Source: Candidatus Methanoplasma reticulitermitis
Lineage (GTDB): Archaea > Thermoplasmatota > Thermoplasmata > Methanomassiliicoccales > Methanomethylophilaceae
Length of the DNA: 6,653 nucleotides
Assembly: GCA_031287135.1 (NCBI GenBank)
Contig: JAITTK010000032.1
Coordinates: 1 to 6,653, forward strand
Reading direction: 5' to 3'
Shown here one piece after another: positions 1 to 6,646 of this stretch. The notes under the pieces were generated by a model that was given only the letters and a program-made list of their open reading frames with translations, did no database searches and was not told the DNA's origin. The position numbers and the translations under genes were made by a program. The first letter of the stretch is position 1. Each line of letters opens with the position of its first letter.

Positions 1-165
1 AACAGACAGATAAGAAGGATGTGCGAGCAGTTCGGCTACGATGTGAGGAATCTTAAGCGCATAAGGGTCGTCAACATACGGCTCGGTGACCTGACGGAGG
101 GCCGTTACAGGGACATAACGAAAAAGGAAAGGGCCGAACTCTACGAACAGCTCGGTTTGAAATAA
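1..165 (+). CDS. rRNA pseudouridine synthase, RsuA/RluB/RluF family (C-terminal end, truncated by window edge)
   Basis: The reading frame is open from base 1 and gives 54 residues ending in TAA. It contains the family signature NRQIRRMCEQFGYDV, followed by a KRIRVVNIRLGDL strand and a YRDIT turn. These match the end of the catalytic domain of RsuA/RluB/RluE/RluF enzymes, which turn specific uridines of ribosomal RNA into pseudouridine; RluF-type enzymes act on 23S rRNA. The fragment resembles RluF-like proteins most, but the exact target cannot be set because the S4-like N-terminal domain and the catalytic aspartate lie outside the window. There is no basic C-terminal tail like that of E. coli RluF. 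Seven of ten Arg codons are AGA/AGG and all four Ile codons are ATA. The family is chiefly bacterial, so if the host is an archaeon this gene was probably acquired by transfer. It converges on the chaperone operon and is unlikely to be functionally linked to it. Confidence 0.85.
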   Translation, partial: NRQIRRMCEQFGYDVRNLKRIRVVNIRLGDLTEGRYRDITKKERAELYEQLGLK

Positions 166-176
166 GGTTATATTAA

Positions 177-191
177 AGGGGCATAGCCCCT
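177..191. terminator. Hairpin between convergent genes, possible bidirectional terminator
   Basis: A perfect six-base-pair stem (AGGGGC / GCCCCT) with a three-base ATA loop lies in the 32-base gap between the two convergent stop codons. On the + strand it is followed by GTTTGTT, and on the - strand by TTTAATATAA. Both flanks are T-rich, so one element could end transcription from both sides. The T tracts are short and interrupted, so this is a weak intrinsic terminator by bacterial standards. In an archaeon the T-rich flanks alone may matter more than the stem. Confidence 0.5.
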
Positions 192-197
192 GTTTGT

Positions 198-1781
198 TCA
201 ATTCGCGTTCGAGACCTTCTCCATCAGACCCTGGGAATCCCTGATCTCGGAGTCCGACATCTGGAGCTTGTTCTGCAACTGATATTCGGCGTGCTGGTCC
301 ATGCAGTCCACGTATGATACCAGTATGCCTTCGTCGGTAGCCACGAATTTCACGACGATCGGCGTGTTTCTGGTCACTCCCTCGGGAAGGTCCATCTCGA
401 ACTCTCCGACGCTGTAACCGTCAATGAGGTCTATTCTTTTCCCATCCTCGTTGTTGGATGCGGAGTTCTCGTATATCTCCACTTTTATGGAGGTCTGGCC
501 GTCATCCATGGGGAAGTAGGTCTTCGTGGACACGATCGGGAGCACCTCATTTCTGAAGATTATGTTGGAGATCATCTCCTTCCCGTCATCGTAGTTTGCT
601 TTTATCCCGAAGGACTTGCTAAGCACGTTGTGGACGGTGATCTCACCCTCTTCCGGTACGTACTCCTTGCCTGCCGCCGCGGCGGCTGCGAACTCCTCCG
701 CACCTGACCAGTTGTGGGCCCTTGCGAATATGGCCGCACCCTTTGCTATGGATTGATCTGGATCGAAGACCCTGACATTGGCATCCGGGTACTTGCCGAT
801 TATCCCGTTCTTCACCTGGGGCATCCTCGATGAGCCTCCCACGAGGATTATGTCGTCTATGTCACCGATCTTGAAGTCCTTCGATGCGATGGCCCTCTCG
901 ATGATGTCGAGGGTCGTCTGCATAAGGGGTGCCGTGGCGGCCTCGAACTCCGCCCTCGTTATGGTATAGACGGCTTTCTTACCTCCGACCGTCAGCGTTC
1001 CCTTCGTGGACTCGGCGGACGAAAGTCTCTTCTTTATGGTCTCGGAATCGAGGATGAGCGCCTGCTTGACATCGTCATCATCTTCGAGTTCGCTCTCTTC
1101 GATACCGTTCTCCTCGCACACCTTCTGCTTTATGATCTTGGTGAGTGCCTGGTCCCAATCCTTTCCTCCGAGAAGCCTCTCGCCGTCCGTTGCGACCGCG
1201 GTGAACGAACTCCCGTCGATATCGAGGATCGTCACATCAAAGGTACCTCCTCCGAGATCGTAGACCATCACTCTCTTCTTCCCTTCCCCGCCGGCACCGA
1301 AACCGAACGATATGGCCGCCGCCGTAGGCTCGTTTATTATCGTGACATCCTCGAGTCCGGCTACTTTTCCGGCCGTCTTGGTAGCATCCCTCTCGGTCTG
1401 GCCGAAGTATGCCGGACATGTTATGACGGCCCTCTTGACATCCACGCCGTGGTTGTCGTTGAAGTCGTTGATCATCTTCCTCAGTATGGCGGCGGACAGT
1501 GTCACGGGGGTGTATCTGTCCCCGTCGATGTCAACCTCATAATCGGTACCGATCTGCCTCTTGATGGCCGTTATCACCCGTTCCATGGGATACATGATGG
1601 CCATGTCCTTTGCCGGTGAACCGACGATTATCTCGCCGTTCTCGTTGAAGAGTATGACCGACGGTGTCGTGTCCTCCTGTTCAAAGTTCTTCTCGACGAC
1701 CGGGTCGCCTTCCTCATCTATATACGCAAGGCACGAGTAAGTCGTACCCAGGTCAATTCCGATCACATGTTCGTTGCTCAT
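198..1781 (-). CDS. Hsp70/DnaK-family chaperone ATPase lacking the C-terminal lid
   Basis: This is a 527-residue cytosolic Hsp70. The ATPase domain (about 1-355) has all its key motifs: phosphate-1 loop IGIDLGTTYS (7-16), a catalytic lysine in AIKRQIG (K74), the proline-switch region CPAYFG (122-127, P123), NEPTAAA (150-156), phosphate-2 YDLGGGTFDVT (174-184, with T180) and adenosine loop ILVGGSSRMPQV (312-323). After IGTDYEVDIDG it lacks the insert of proteobacterial DnaK, as Gram-positive and archaeal forms do. A beta substrate-binding domain follows at about 380-500, starting at LSKSFGIKA. The protein ends some 25 residues later, so the helical lid of roughly 100 residues in normal DnaK (about 610-640 residues) is missing. 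An Ala-rich insertion precedes a degenerate interdomain linker. It is the last gene of the operon: its ATG overlaps the stop of the GrpE-like gene (ATGA), and AAGGAG and GAGG lie 10 and 4 bases upstream. It is probably an active ATPase but a specialised paralogue rather than the housekeeping DnaK. Confidence 0.95.
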   Translation of the reverse strand: MSNEHVIGIDLGTTYSCLAYIDEEGDPVVEKNFEQEDTTPSVILFNENGEIIVGSPAKDMAIMYPMERVITAIKRQIGTDYEVDIDGDRYTPVTLSAAILRKMINDFNDNHGVDVKRAVITCPAYFGQTERDATKTAGKVAGLEDVTIINEPTAAAISFGFGAGGEGKKRVMVYDLGGGTFDVTILDIDGSSFTAVATDGERLLGGKDWDQALTKIIKQKVCEENGIEESELEDDDDVKQALILDSETIKKRLSSAESTKGTLTVGGKKAVYTITRAEFEAATAPLMQTTLDIIERAIASKDFKIGDIDDIILVGGSSRMPQVKNGIIGKYPDANVRVFDPDQSIAKGAAIFARAHNWSGAEEFAAAAAAGKEYVPEEGEITVHNVLSKSFGIKANYDDGKEMISNIIFRNEVLPIVSTKTYFPMDDGQTSIKVEIYENSASNNEDGKRIDLIDGYSVGEFEMDLPEGVTRNTPIVVKFVATDEGILVSYVDCMDQHAEYQLQNKLQMSDSEIRDSQGLMEKVSNAN

Positions 1782-2566
1782 TTTTCCTCATCTCCTTCTT
1801 TCTTTCCGTTTCCCGAAAACCTGTAGATTTTCACCTTCTCTTTCAGGAGAACGCGTCCCTGGTACTCATAACCGTCAGACACCCTCTCCGCGATCATACC
1901 GTTCATGGCCTCGTCGTCGGTGGGTATGACATCGACGATCCTCTGGTGCATGGTGTTCAGTCTCTCGAAACCGCTGCCGCCTATCTGCACACCGCAGTCC
2001 GTGAGGATATTCTCCATGTCCACTCCGTATGCTTCGAAGGAACCGATCATGTCCTTAGGCGAGAAACTGTCCAATTTAGCGTTCATTCCTTCACAGAGCT
2101 TGAAGAAATCCTCCCTCATAGCAGAGAGCTGCTCCAGCATCCCGATGAATTTCCTGTTGGAGAGTTCGGCATCCCTCCTGTTCACGATCTGTGAATATTC
2201 CTTCAGTTGCTCTTTCGATGTCGTGTACCTCTGAAGCTCCGCCGTCAGGCAGGCGATCATCTCCTTGAGCTCCGCAACCTCTCTTTCGAGTGCGGACGTG
2301 TCCGCGGCCGGTATATTCTCCGCACGCGCATCATCCTCTTCGGACCCGATTGCCGGTACCTCTTCCGGGGCACCGTGTACCTCGACAGCGTATTCCGCTT
2401 CATACTCCGGCAGATCCTCCGCCGGGTGTTCTGCGGACCCATCGCCGTCGTATAATATCTCTCCGTCCTCTTCGGACACGCAATCCTCTTCCATATCATC
2501 TATGGATCCTGTCACCAGAAAGTTCTTCAGCTTACTGGCTTTGGTGGATCTCCTCTTCTCAGTCAT
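1778..2566 (-). CDS. GrpE-like nucleotide exchange factor with long acidic N-terminal tail
   Basis: This 262-residue protein has four visible parts. Residues 1-20 are basic. Residues 22-85 are very rich in Glu and Asp and probably disordered. Residues 92-165 form a predicted helix or coiled coil (ALEREVAELKEMIACLTAEL onward, including YSQIVNRRDAELSNRKF). Residues 200-250 include a methionine-rich helix and then ERVSDGYEYQGRVLLKEKVKIY, which matches the end of GrpE, where a Gly-Tyr strand runs through GR(V/T)-L to a final short strand. GrpE is a dimer that opens the Hsp70 ATPase domain to release ADP. Overall identity looks low and typical GrpE is 180-200 residues, so the call rests on this architecture, the C-terminal motif and the adjacent Hsp70 gene. 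It overlaps its upstream and downstream neighbours by ATGA, implying coupled synthesis. GGAGGAG eight bases before the ATG supports the start. An unrelated coiled-coil adaptor is the main alternative. Confidence 0.72.
   Translation of the reverse strand: MTEKRRSTKASKLKNFLVTGSIDDMEEDCVSEEDGEILYDGDGSAEHPAEDLPEYEAEYAVEVHGAPEEVPAIGSEEDDARAENIPAADTSALEREVAELKEMIACLTAELQRYTTSKEQLKEYSQIVNRRDAELSNRKFIGMLEQLSAMREDFFKLCEGMNAKLDSFSPKDMIGSFEAYGVDMENILTDCGVQIGGSGFERLNTMHQRIVDVIPTDDEAMNGMIAERVSDGYEYQGRVLLKEKVKIYRFSGNGKKEGDEEK
1786..1797 (-). promoter_or_regulatory. Tandem ribosome binding sites for the Hsp70 gene
   Basis: Read on the - strand, AAGGAG (1792-1797) and GAGG (1786-1789) lie 10 and 4 bases before the ATG at 1781, inside the last codons of the GrpE-like gene (encoding G-D-E-E-K-stop). 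Together with the ATGA overlap they fix this start and suggest that ribosomes finishing the GrpE-like gene reinitiate here. Confidence 0.7.
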
Positions 2567-3825
2567 CTTTTCTTCTCCTCCAGGCTTTCACAGTTCAGAA
2601 GCCATATGAACGGGTCTTCGACGCGCATGGGCGAGACACCTCTCGTCAGCACGTTGCCGGTCGGGTTGCTTCCGAGCGCCGACACGGCGAAATACGAGTG
2701 CTCTTTGAATTCCTTCACTTTCTGCACGAAACCGTTCGGCACAGCCCTGCGCATGTACTCCTCTATCTCCGCACTTATCTGATCCAGGTTGGTTTTGTCG
2801 TACTTCCCCTTCTCCCTCTCGATGTTTAGCGAGGAGTTGAGGCCGAACAGGATATTGCTCTCCTCGTCGTTCTCTGGGGCTTTCATGAGAACATCGGTCT
2901 TCGTGAGCACCACCGCCAACGGTATCTCTATCTGGTCCTTCATATTGAGGCGGTTGTTCGTTCTTATGATATTTGTTATGTTGGACAGCATGTTAGCTAC
3001 ATCGGCCCCCACAGAGGGTTTGTTCTCCATACGTATCCTCGTGTTGATGTAAGGTATCTGGAGGGGATCGACCAGGAACACTATGCCCGAGGCTCTGGAA
3101 ATGAATGAATTGAGATTCAGTCCCCTTATCGTATCGGTCGAATTGAGGTCCTCTCCCGCGGTATCGAAGAATGCAAGCGTGTAGACACGGGGCGAGTCGC
3201 CTTCAAGGAACCTCAGGTAATATATCATGGGTTCCCTCGATTCCCTGCTCTCTTCGAAGGACATGGTGGGGGCAAGCTTCCTCCCCTCCTCATACAGCCT
3301 CTTGTAGTACATATCTCTGTACTTGAGGGTCGTGCGATCGGTCGCGGGGCTCATGGTGGCCCCGAATTCCGGGGAGAATGAGTTCCTCAGCTGGTTGATC
3401 AGCACCGCTATGTAGTGGCTCTTGCCGACACCCTTCGGCCCCAGGACCACGAACACCGTGCTGCCTTCTTCTTCCGCCCCCTGCGGTATGGGATTGTGGC
3501 AACCCGGACACAGTCTTTTGTAGACAGGTTTCTTACAGATGTCGCATATTCCTGACGAGTCCCGTATGACGTGGTACTTCGTGGTGATCGGGGACGGTCC
3601 CGCAGGATCCTTCCCCAGAAAGATCGAGTTCTCCGTGTCGATCTCCTCATCGATGCTCTTGGAGCGGTATTTGCGTCCGTTCTTCTCGTCGATTTCCCTG
3701 AGGAATATCTTCGTGCATGCCGGGTTCGTGCACTGGTAATGTATGTCCTTCAGGTCCACCGAACTGAAGCAGAAGGGGCATGTGTATATCGCCGGACGTG
3801 TCTGTGATTCTGTTTTCTTTGCCAT
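2563..3825 (-). CDS. Zinc-ribbon GTPase (TRAFAC-like P-loop GTPase with two N-terminal CxxC modules)
   Basis: This 420-residue protein starts with two cysteine modules: C16-x2-C19 with C32-x4-C37, and C94-x2-C97 with C106-x2-C109, each a plausible zinc ribbon. A P-loop GTPase domain follows: G1 GPKGVGKS (129-136) after strand VFVVL, G3 DTAGED (221-226) after LAFF, a strand ending LVDP (251-254), G4 TKTD (308-311) after AVVL, and a G5-like SAL (382-384). TKTD is the base-specificity motif of true GTPases. The C-terminus has RVEDPFIWLLN (401-411), a PxxWLL-type ending that I associate, from memory and unverified, with the DO-GTPase group described from predicted prokaryotic conflict systems. 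No membrane segment or signal peptide is visible. GGGAG lies ten bases before the ATG, and the upstream gene ends four bases before it. It probably acts as a GTP-dependent switch within a complex encoded by this operon. The client and any GTPase-activating partner are unknown. Confidence 0.85.
   Translation of the reverse strand: MAKKTESQTRPAIYTCPFCFSSVDLKDIHYQCTNPACTKIFLREIDEKNGRKYRSKSIDEEIDTENSIFLGKDPAGPSPITTKYHVIRDSSGICDICKKPVYKRLCPGCHNPIPQGAEEEGSTVFVVLGPKGVGKSHYIAVLINQLRNSFSPEFGATMSPATDRTTLKYRDMYYKRLYEEGRKLAPTMSFEESRESREPMIYYLRFLEGDSPRVYTLAFFDTAGEDLNSTDTIRGLNLNSFISRASGIVFLVDPLQIPYINTRIRMENKPSVGADVANMLSNITNIIRTNNRLNMKDQIEIPLAVVLTKTDVLMKAPENDEESNILFGLNSSLNIEREKGKYDKTNLDQISAEIEEYMRRAVPNGFVQKVKEFKEHSYFAVSALGSNPTGNVLTRGVSPMRVEDPFIWLLNCESLEEKKR
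2575..2581 (-). promoter_or_regulatory. Strong ribosome binding site for the GrpE-like gene
   Basis: GGAGGAG on the - strand sits eight bases before the ATG at 2566 and is embedded in the final L-E-E-K-K-R codons of the GTPase gene. Its strength and spacing favour this ATG over the next in-frame methionine at residue 25, and keep the basic N-terminal stretch in the protein. Confidence 0.75.
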
Positions 3826-3829
3826 ATCA

Positions 3830-6646
3830 TCACTTCTCCCGGTACAGAGGGTGTACGAATCTGAAGAGATTGTAGTCCTCTTCTTTAACGAAGAACAACC
3901 TGACCCTGCTGATGTCCACCTTCTCTCTGACGTTGAACACGATCACAGCCTTGCCGGAACTGATAGGCACGGGTCTGTTGGACGACCATATGGATTCCCC
4001 GTCCCATATCTTGAGCGGGATACCCTCTTTCACGGCAATGGCCGTCATGGGCGGAAGTTCTCTCACGCCGTGATCGGTGTCGATACTCAGTATGACCTTG
4101 GTCTCAGTTCTGGACGAGCCTTCAACGGCCATGGAGTATCTTACCTTGCTGCAGACCCCGGAGTAGATGTCGAAACTCATTCCCCGGGATGTCATCCTCT
4201 CGCCGGCGACATCGTATACCGCATACAGCGTCACGACCCTCTTCTTGGAACTGCCCATCGGTATCCTGACCATCTTATCTTTGTTGTAAGCGTCCCTGGT
4301 GATAGTGATCCTCTCCGCCTCCATATCATCCGGCCCGGAGGCTACGGATGATTCCTTGATCGCGAGGACAGCGGATTCGGCGCCGTTGGGCCAGGTCATT
4401 GTTATGTCGCAGTCATTGCCGCTTATCCTCTTCTCGACATCCCTGAACGGCTTCAGGTTCGCGACCATTATGTCCTTTCCCCTGACTGCCACCTTCCCGG
4501 TGGGTACCATAGGATAGATGTACTGCACCGCACCGTCGGGGAGGAAGAACCTCATCCCGTTCTCATATGTCTCCAGAGGCTGTATCTCCTTCATCCAGGC
4601 ATTGATGTCATCGAGTTTGACCATCCTGCCGTACATATTGACCTTTCTGGGAGATGAATACAGAACGACCTTCTCTTTGCTCTTCCATTTCGCGGTGAAC
4701 GATCCGTCTGCCTTGTTCCATCTTATCTCCATATCCCTGACAGGCTCCGGGAACTTCGTGGTGGTGTACGAGAACGCATTGCCCATCGATCTCTCGGTAC
4801 GCCCCTTGTTCTTGTACTCGGCAACGAAAAGATAGTTGTATCTCACGCCCCCCTTCAACCCGTAATCGTCAATGACGGTCTCTCCGTCGTGCGTTATCTC
4901 CACCTCTTCCCCGGAGCCCGCCGCCGAGGTACCTTCCTTTCTCCAGATACGCACTCTCGAACACCCTTTGGGTTTCTCATAGATCAGACGCAGTCCGCCT
5001 TCGATGGGCTCTATGCTGACGTTCTCCACCTCTTTGAACACCATAACGGGGCCGCAGGAGGCGGCCTCCCTGGACAGTATCCCCCATCTTTTGGAATATA
5101 CAGAATAATAATTATCGACACCGGGGTCCATGGTCTTGTCCAGGAACACGCTTCCCGGTATCTCGGCAAGGGGGACGGAGTCGTCCGAGACCGCGGACAG
5201 GGAATCTCTCGCCCTGAATATGCAGAAGGTCATACCCGTTCTCTCTTCGGGAACGGCGAATTTGAGCAGCACCTTCCCTTCCCTCACCTGTGCGACCGCA
5301 TCGGCGGGGGATTCGGGAGGGTGCTCCTTCATCTTGGCTTTTGCGACCGGGTGGTCGGAGCACATCTCGATGGCCGTCACGTACATCATCATTATACTGC
5401 CCAGATCTTTGGACGCGGATGCCCTCTCGCAGAGCCTGTCGGCCTCGATTATCTTATGTGTGGCCTCTTCGTATTTCCTCTCTATGTCGGCGTTGTTCAG
5501 TATTTTGGTGAAATCCAGTTGGGCATCGTCTATCGCTCTCCTGAGCGAATAATACCTTCTCTGTTTGTACAGGAGATCCACCGTGTTGATGAGTTCCGCA
5601 TATCTTGCCGACAGCGGTTTGAGTTCGTTCTTCATCTCCTGTATCGACGGATATGTGGAGTAGATGCGCTCTATCTTAGCTATGCAGTTCGCAGCCTCGT
5701 CCGTCATGCCGTACGAGAGGGCTATCCTGAATTTCTTCTCGAGTTCCTTGGCTTTGCTGAACCCATCCTGAAAATCAAAGCCGCACTTGACGCATGCCCT
5801 GTTGTCCGACGGCTGTTCCGTGCCGCACTGAGGGCATTTTGTTTTTATGTTGTGCCCGCAGACGGAACAGCACATGACATTGTCCCCGGATTCGACGAGC
5901 GCATTGCAGTGAGAACATGTCGTCAGCTTGCTTTCTCTGGATGAGAAGTTGGCGATGTACTTCCTTTTTACACAGTAATCCTCGAGGATGGACACGGCCA
6001 TGCCCGGGTCCGCATTGGTATTGCGGATGAACCTGTTGATTATGCCGTCTATGTACTCCCTGGTGAAGGGCTGCCCGTAGTCCTCGTCCATAGTCCGTTT
6101 GGCCGGGCCGAGGGCCTTCATGCATTTCCCGTATTTCACGAGACTCGACAGGTCCTGGTCCGAGCCGAGGACAAGCTTGAGTGCTCTGAGCGACTGTATG
6201 TAGGAGTCCTGATTCGGAAGCACCTCCTGTCTGACGCTGTTGACCCTCTTCTCGCAGGAATCGAACGATGACCTGATCTGAGTCAGGGAACTCCCCTCGT
6301 CCAGAGGGTTTATGTTTATCTCCAGTTCAGGATTCCTGATAAGGTCGTTCAGAATGTCCATCGGCGTGAAGACCTGCACCTCCTGCAGGCCCTTGAACGC
6401 CGATATGACTTTCTCGCTGACGACCGGGGGTACAGAGGTTTTCCTGATGCCGGCCATGCCGATCAGTTCGTCCTTGCCGATCCCCTCCCACTGCAGTTTC
6501 TTAACGAAATTCTCTGCGGTGCCCGGGAGCAACACACGGCTGCCGTCATGCAGAATGATGGATTCCCTGTTAAGCCGCGAAGCCTTGGCCTTCAGTATCT
6601 TCCTGCCTTCGTCGAACTCCCTTGACCTCAGGTCAGGGTCTTTCAT
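3830..6646 (-). CDS. Large double zinc-ribbon protein with C-terminal beta-sandwich (fibronectin III-like) region, function unknown
   Basis: This is 938 residues if the ATG at 6646 is the true start. Only seven upstream bases are visible, with no stop or clear ribosome site, so a longer form is possible. Residues 1-240 match no domain I recognise; they seem mixed at first and helical after about 95. Residues 244-288 form a double zinc ribbon: C244-x2-C247, C259 or C260-x2-C263, C271-x2-C274 and C285-x2-C288, with the repeated CxxCG pattern. Residues 295-440 are charged and helical, perhaps TPR-like (ALSYGMTDEAANCIAKIERIY). From about 455 to the end the sequence is beta-rich, with repeated strand-turn patterns and phrases such as DNYYSVYSK and VRYNYLFVAEYKNKG that suggest several fibronectin-III-like domains. 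No signal peptide or membrane helix is visible, so these lie in the cytosol. As first visible gene of the operon and with zinc ribbons like the GTPase next to it, it is likely a scaffold or client-recognition subunit. That role is inference. Confidence 0.88.
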   Translation of the reverse strand: MKDPDLRSREFDEGRKILKAKASRLNRESIILHDGSRVLLPGTAENFVKKLQWEGIGKDELIGMAGIRKTSVPPVVSEKVISAFKGLQEVQVFTPMDILNDLIRNPELEININPLDEGSSLTQIRSSFDSCEKRVNSVRQEVLPNQDSYIQSLRALKLVLGSDQDLSSLVKYGKCMKALGPAKRTMDEDYGQPFTREYIDGIINRFIRNTNADPGMAVSILEDYCVKRKYIANFSSRESKLTTCSHCNALVESGDNVMCCSVCGHNIKTKCPQCGTEQPSDNRACVKCGFDFQDGFSKAKELEKKFRIALSYGMTDEAANCIAKIERIYSTYPSIQEMKNELKPLSARYAELINTVDLLYKQRRYYSLRRAIDDAQLDFTKILNNADIERKYEEATHKIIEADRLCERASASKDLGSIMMMYVTAIEMCSDHPVAKAKMKEHPPESPADAVAQVREGKVLLKFAVPEERTGMTFCIFRARDSLSAVSDDSVPLAEIPGSVFLDKTMDPGVDNYYSVYSKRWGILSREAASCGPVMVFKEVENVSIEPIEGGLRLIYEKPKGCSRVRIWRKEGTSAAGSGEEVEITHDGETVIDDYGLKGGVRYNYLFVAEYKNKGRTERSMGNAFSYTTTKFPEPVRDMEIRWNKADGSFTAKWKSKEKVVLYSSPRKVNMYGRMVKLDDINAWMKEIQPLETYENGMRFFLPDGAVQYIYPMVPTGKVAVRGKDIMVANLKPFRDVEKRISGNDCDITMTWPNGAESAVLAIKESSVASGPDDMEAERITITRDAYNKDKMVRIPMGSSKKRVVTLYAVYDVAGERMTSRGMSFDIYSGVCSKVRYSMAVEGSSRTETKVILSIDTDHGVRELPPMTAIAVKEGIPLKIWDGESIWSSNRPVPISSGKAVIVFNVREKVDISRVRLFFVKEEDYNLFRFVHPLYREK
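3836..3840 (-). promoter_or_regulatory. Ribosome binding site for the GTPase gene
   Basis: GGGAG on the - strand lies ten bases before the ATG at 3825, within the last codons of the 938-codon gene. The spacer contains that gene's TGA stop. This start keeps both CxxC modules in the protein. Confidence 0.55.

Noticed and set aside
673..686. Perfect 14-base GC-rich palindrome GCCGCCGCGGCGGC
   Set aside because: It falls inside the six-alanine run of the Hsp70 and follows from a switch between GCC and GCG-type Ala codons; it is not likely to be a separate site.
1068..1092. Acidic cluster ELEDDDD in the Hsp70 ATPase domain, considered as a disruption
   Set aside because: It falls in the variable subdomain IIB region where other Hsp70s also have charged loops, and the frame and flanking motifs are intact.
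1664..2829. Several + strand open frames of 100-180 codons opposite the Hsp70, GrpE-like and GTPase genes
   Set aside because: Their serine-, proline- and arginine-rich translations mirror the acidic and charged codons of the real genes, and none has a supporting motif.
5348..5356. DHP tripeptide in the large protein, considered as a J-domain HPD motif
   Set aside because: The order of residues is wrong and the surrounding helices do not show the J-domain pattern.
4889..5944. Open frame of 351 codons on the + strand opposite the large zinc-ribbon gene
   Set aside because: It lies wholly antisense to a better-supported gene, has a His/Arg/Gly/Phe-rich composition typical of reverse-complement frames, shows no recognisable motif, and the opposite strand encodes a coherent double zinc ribbon.
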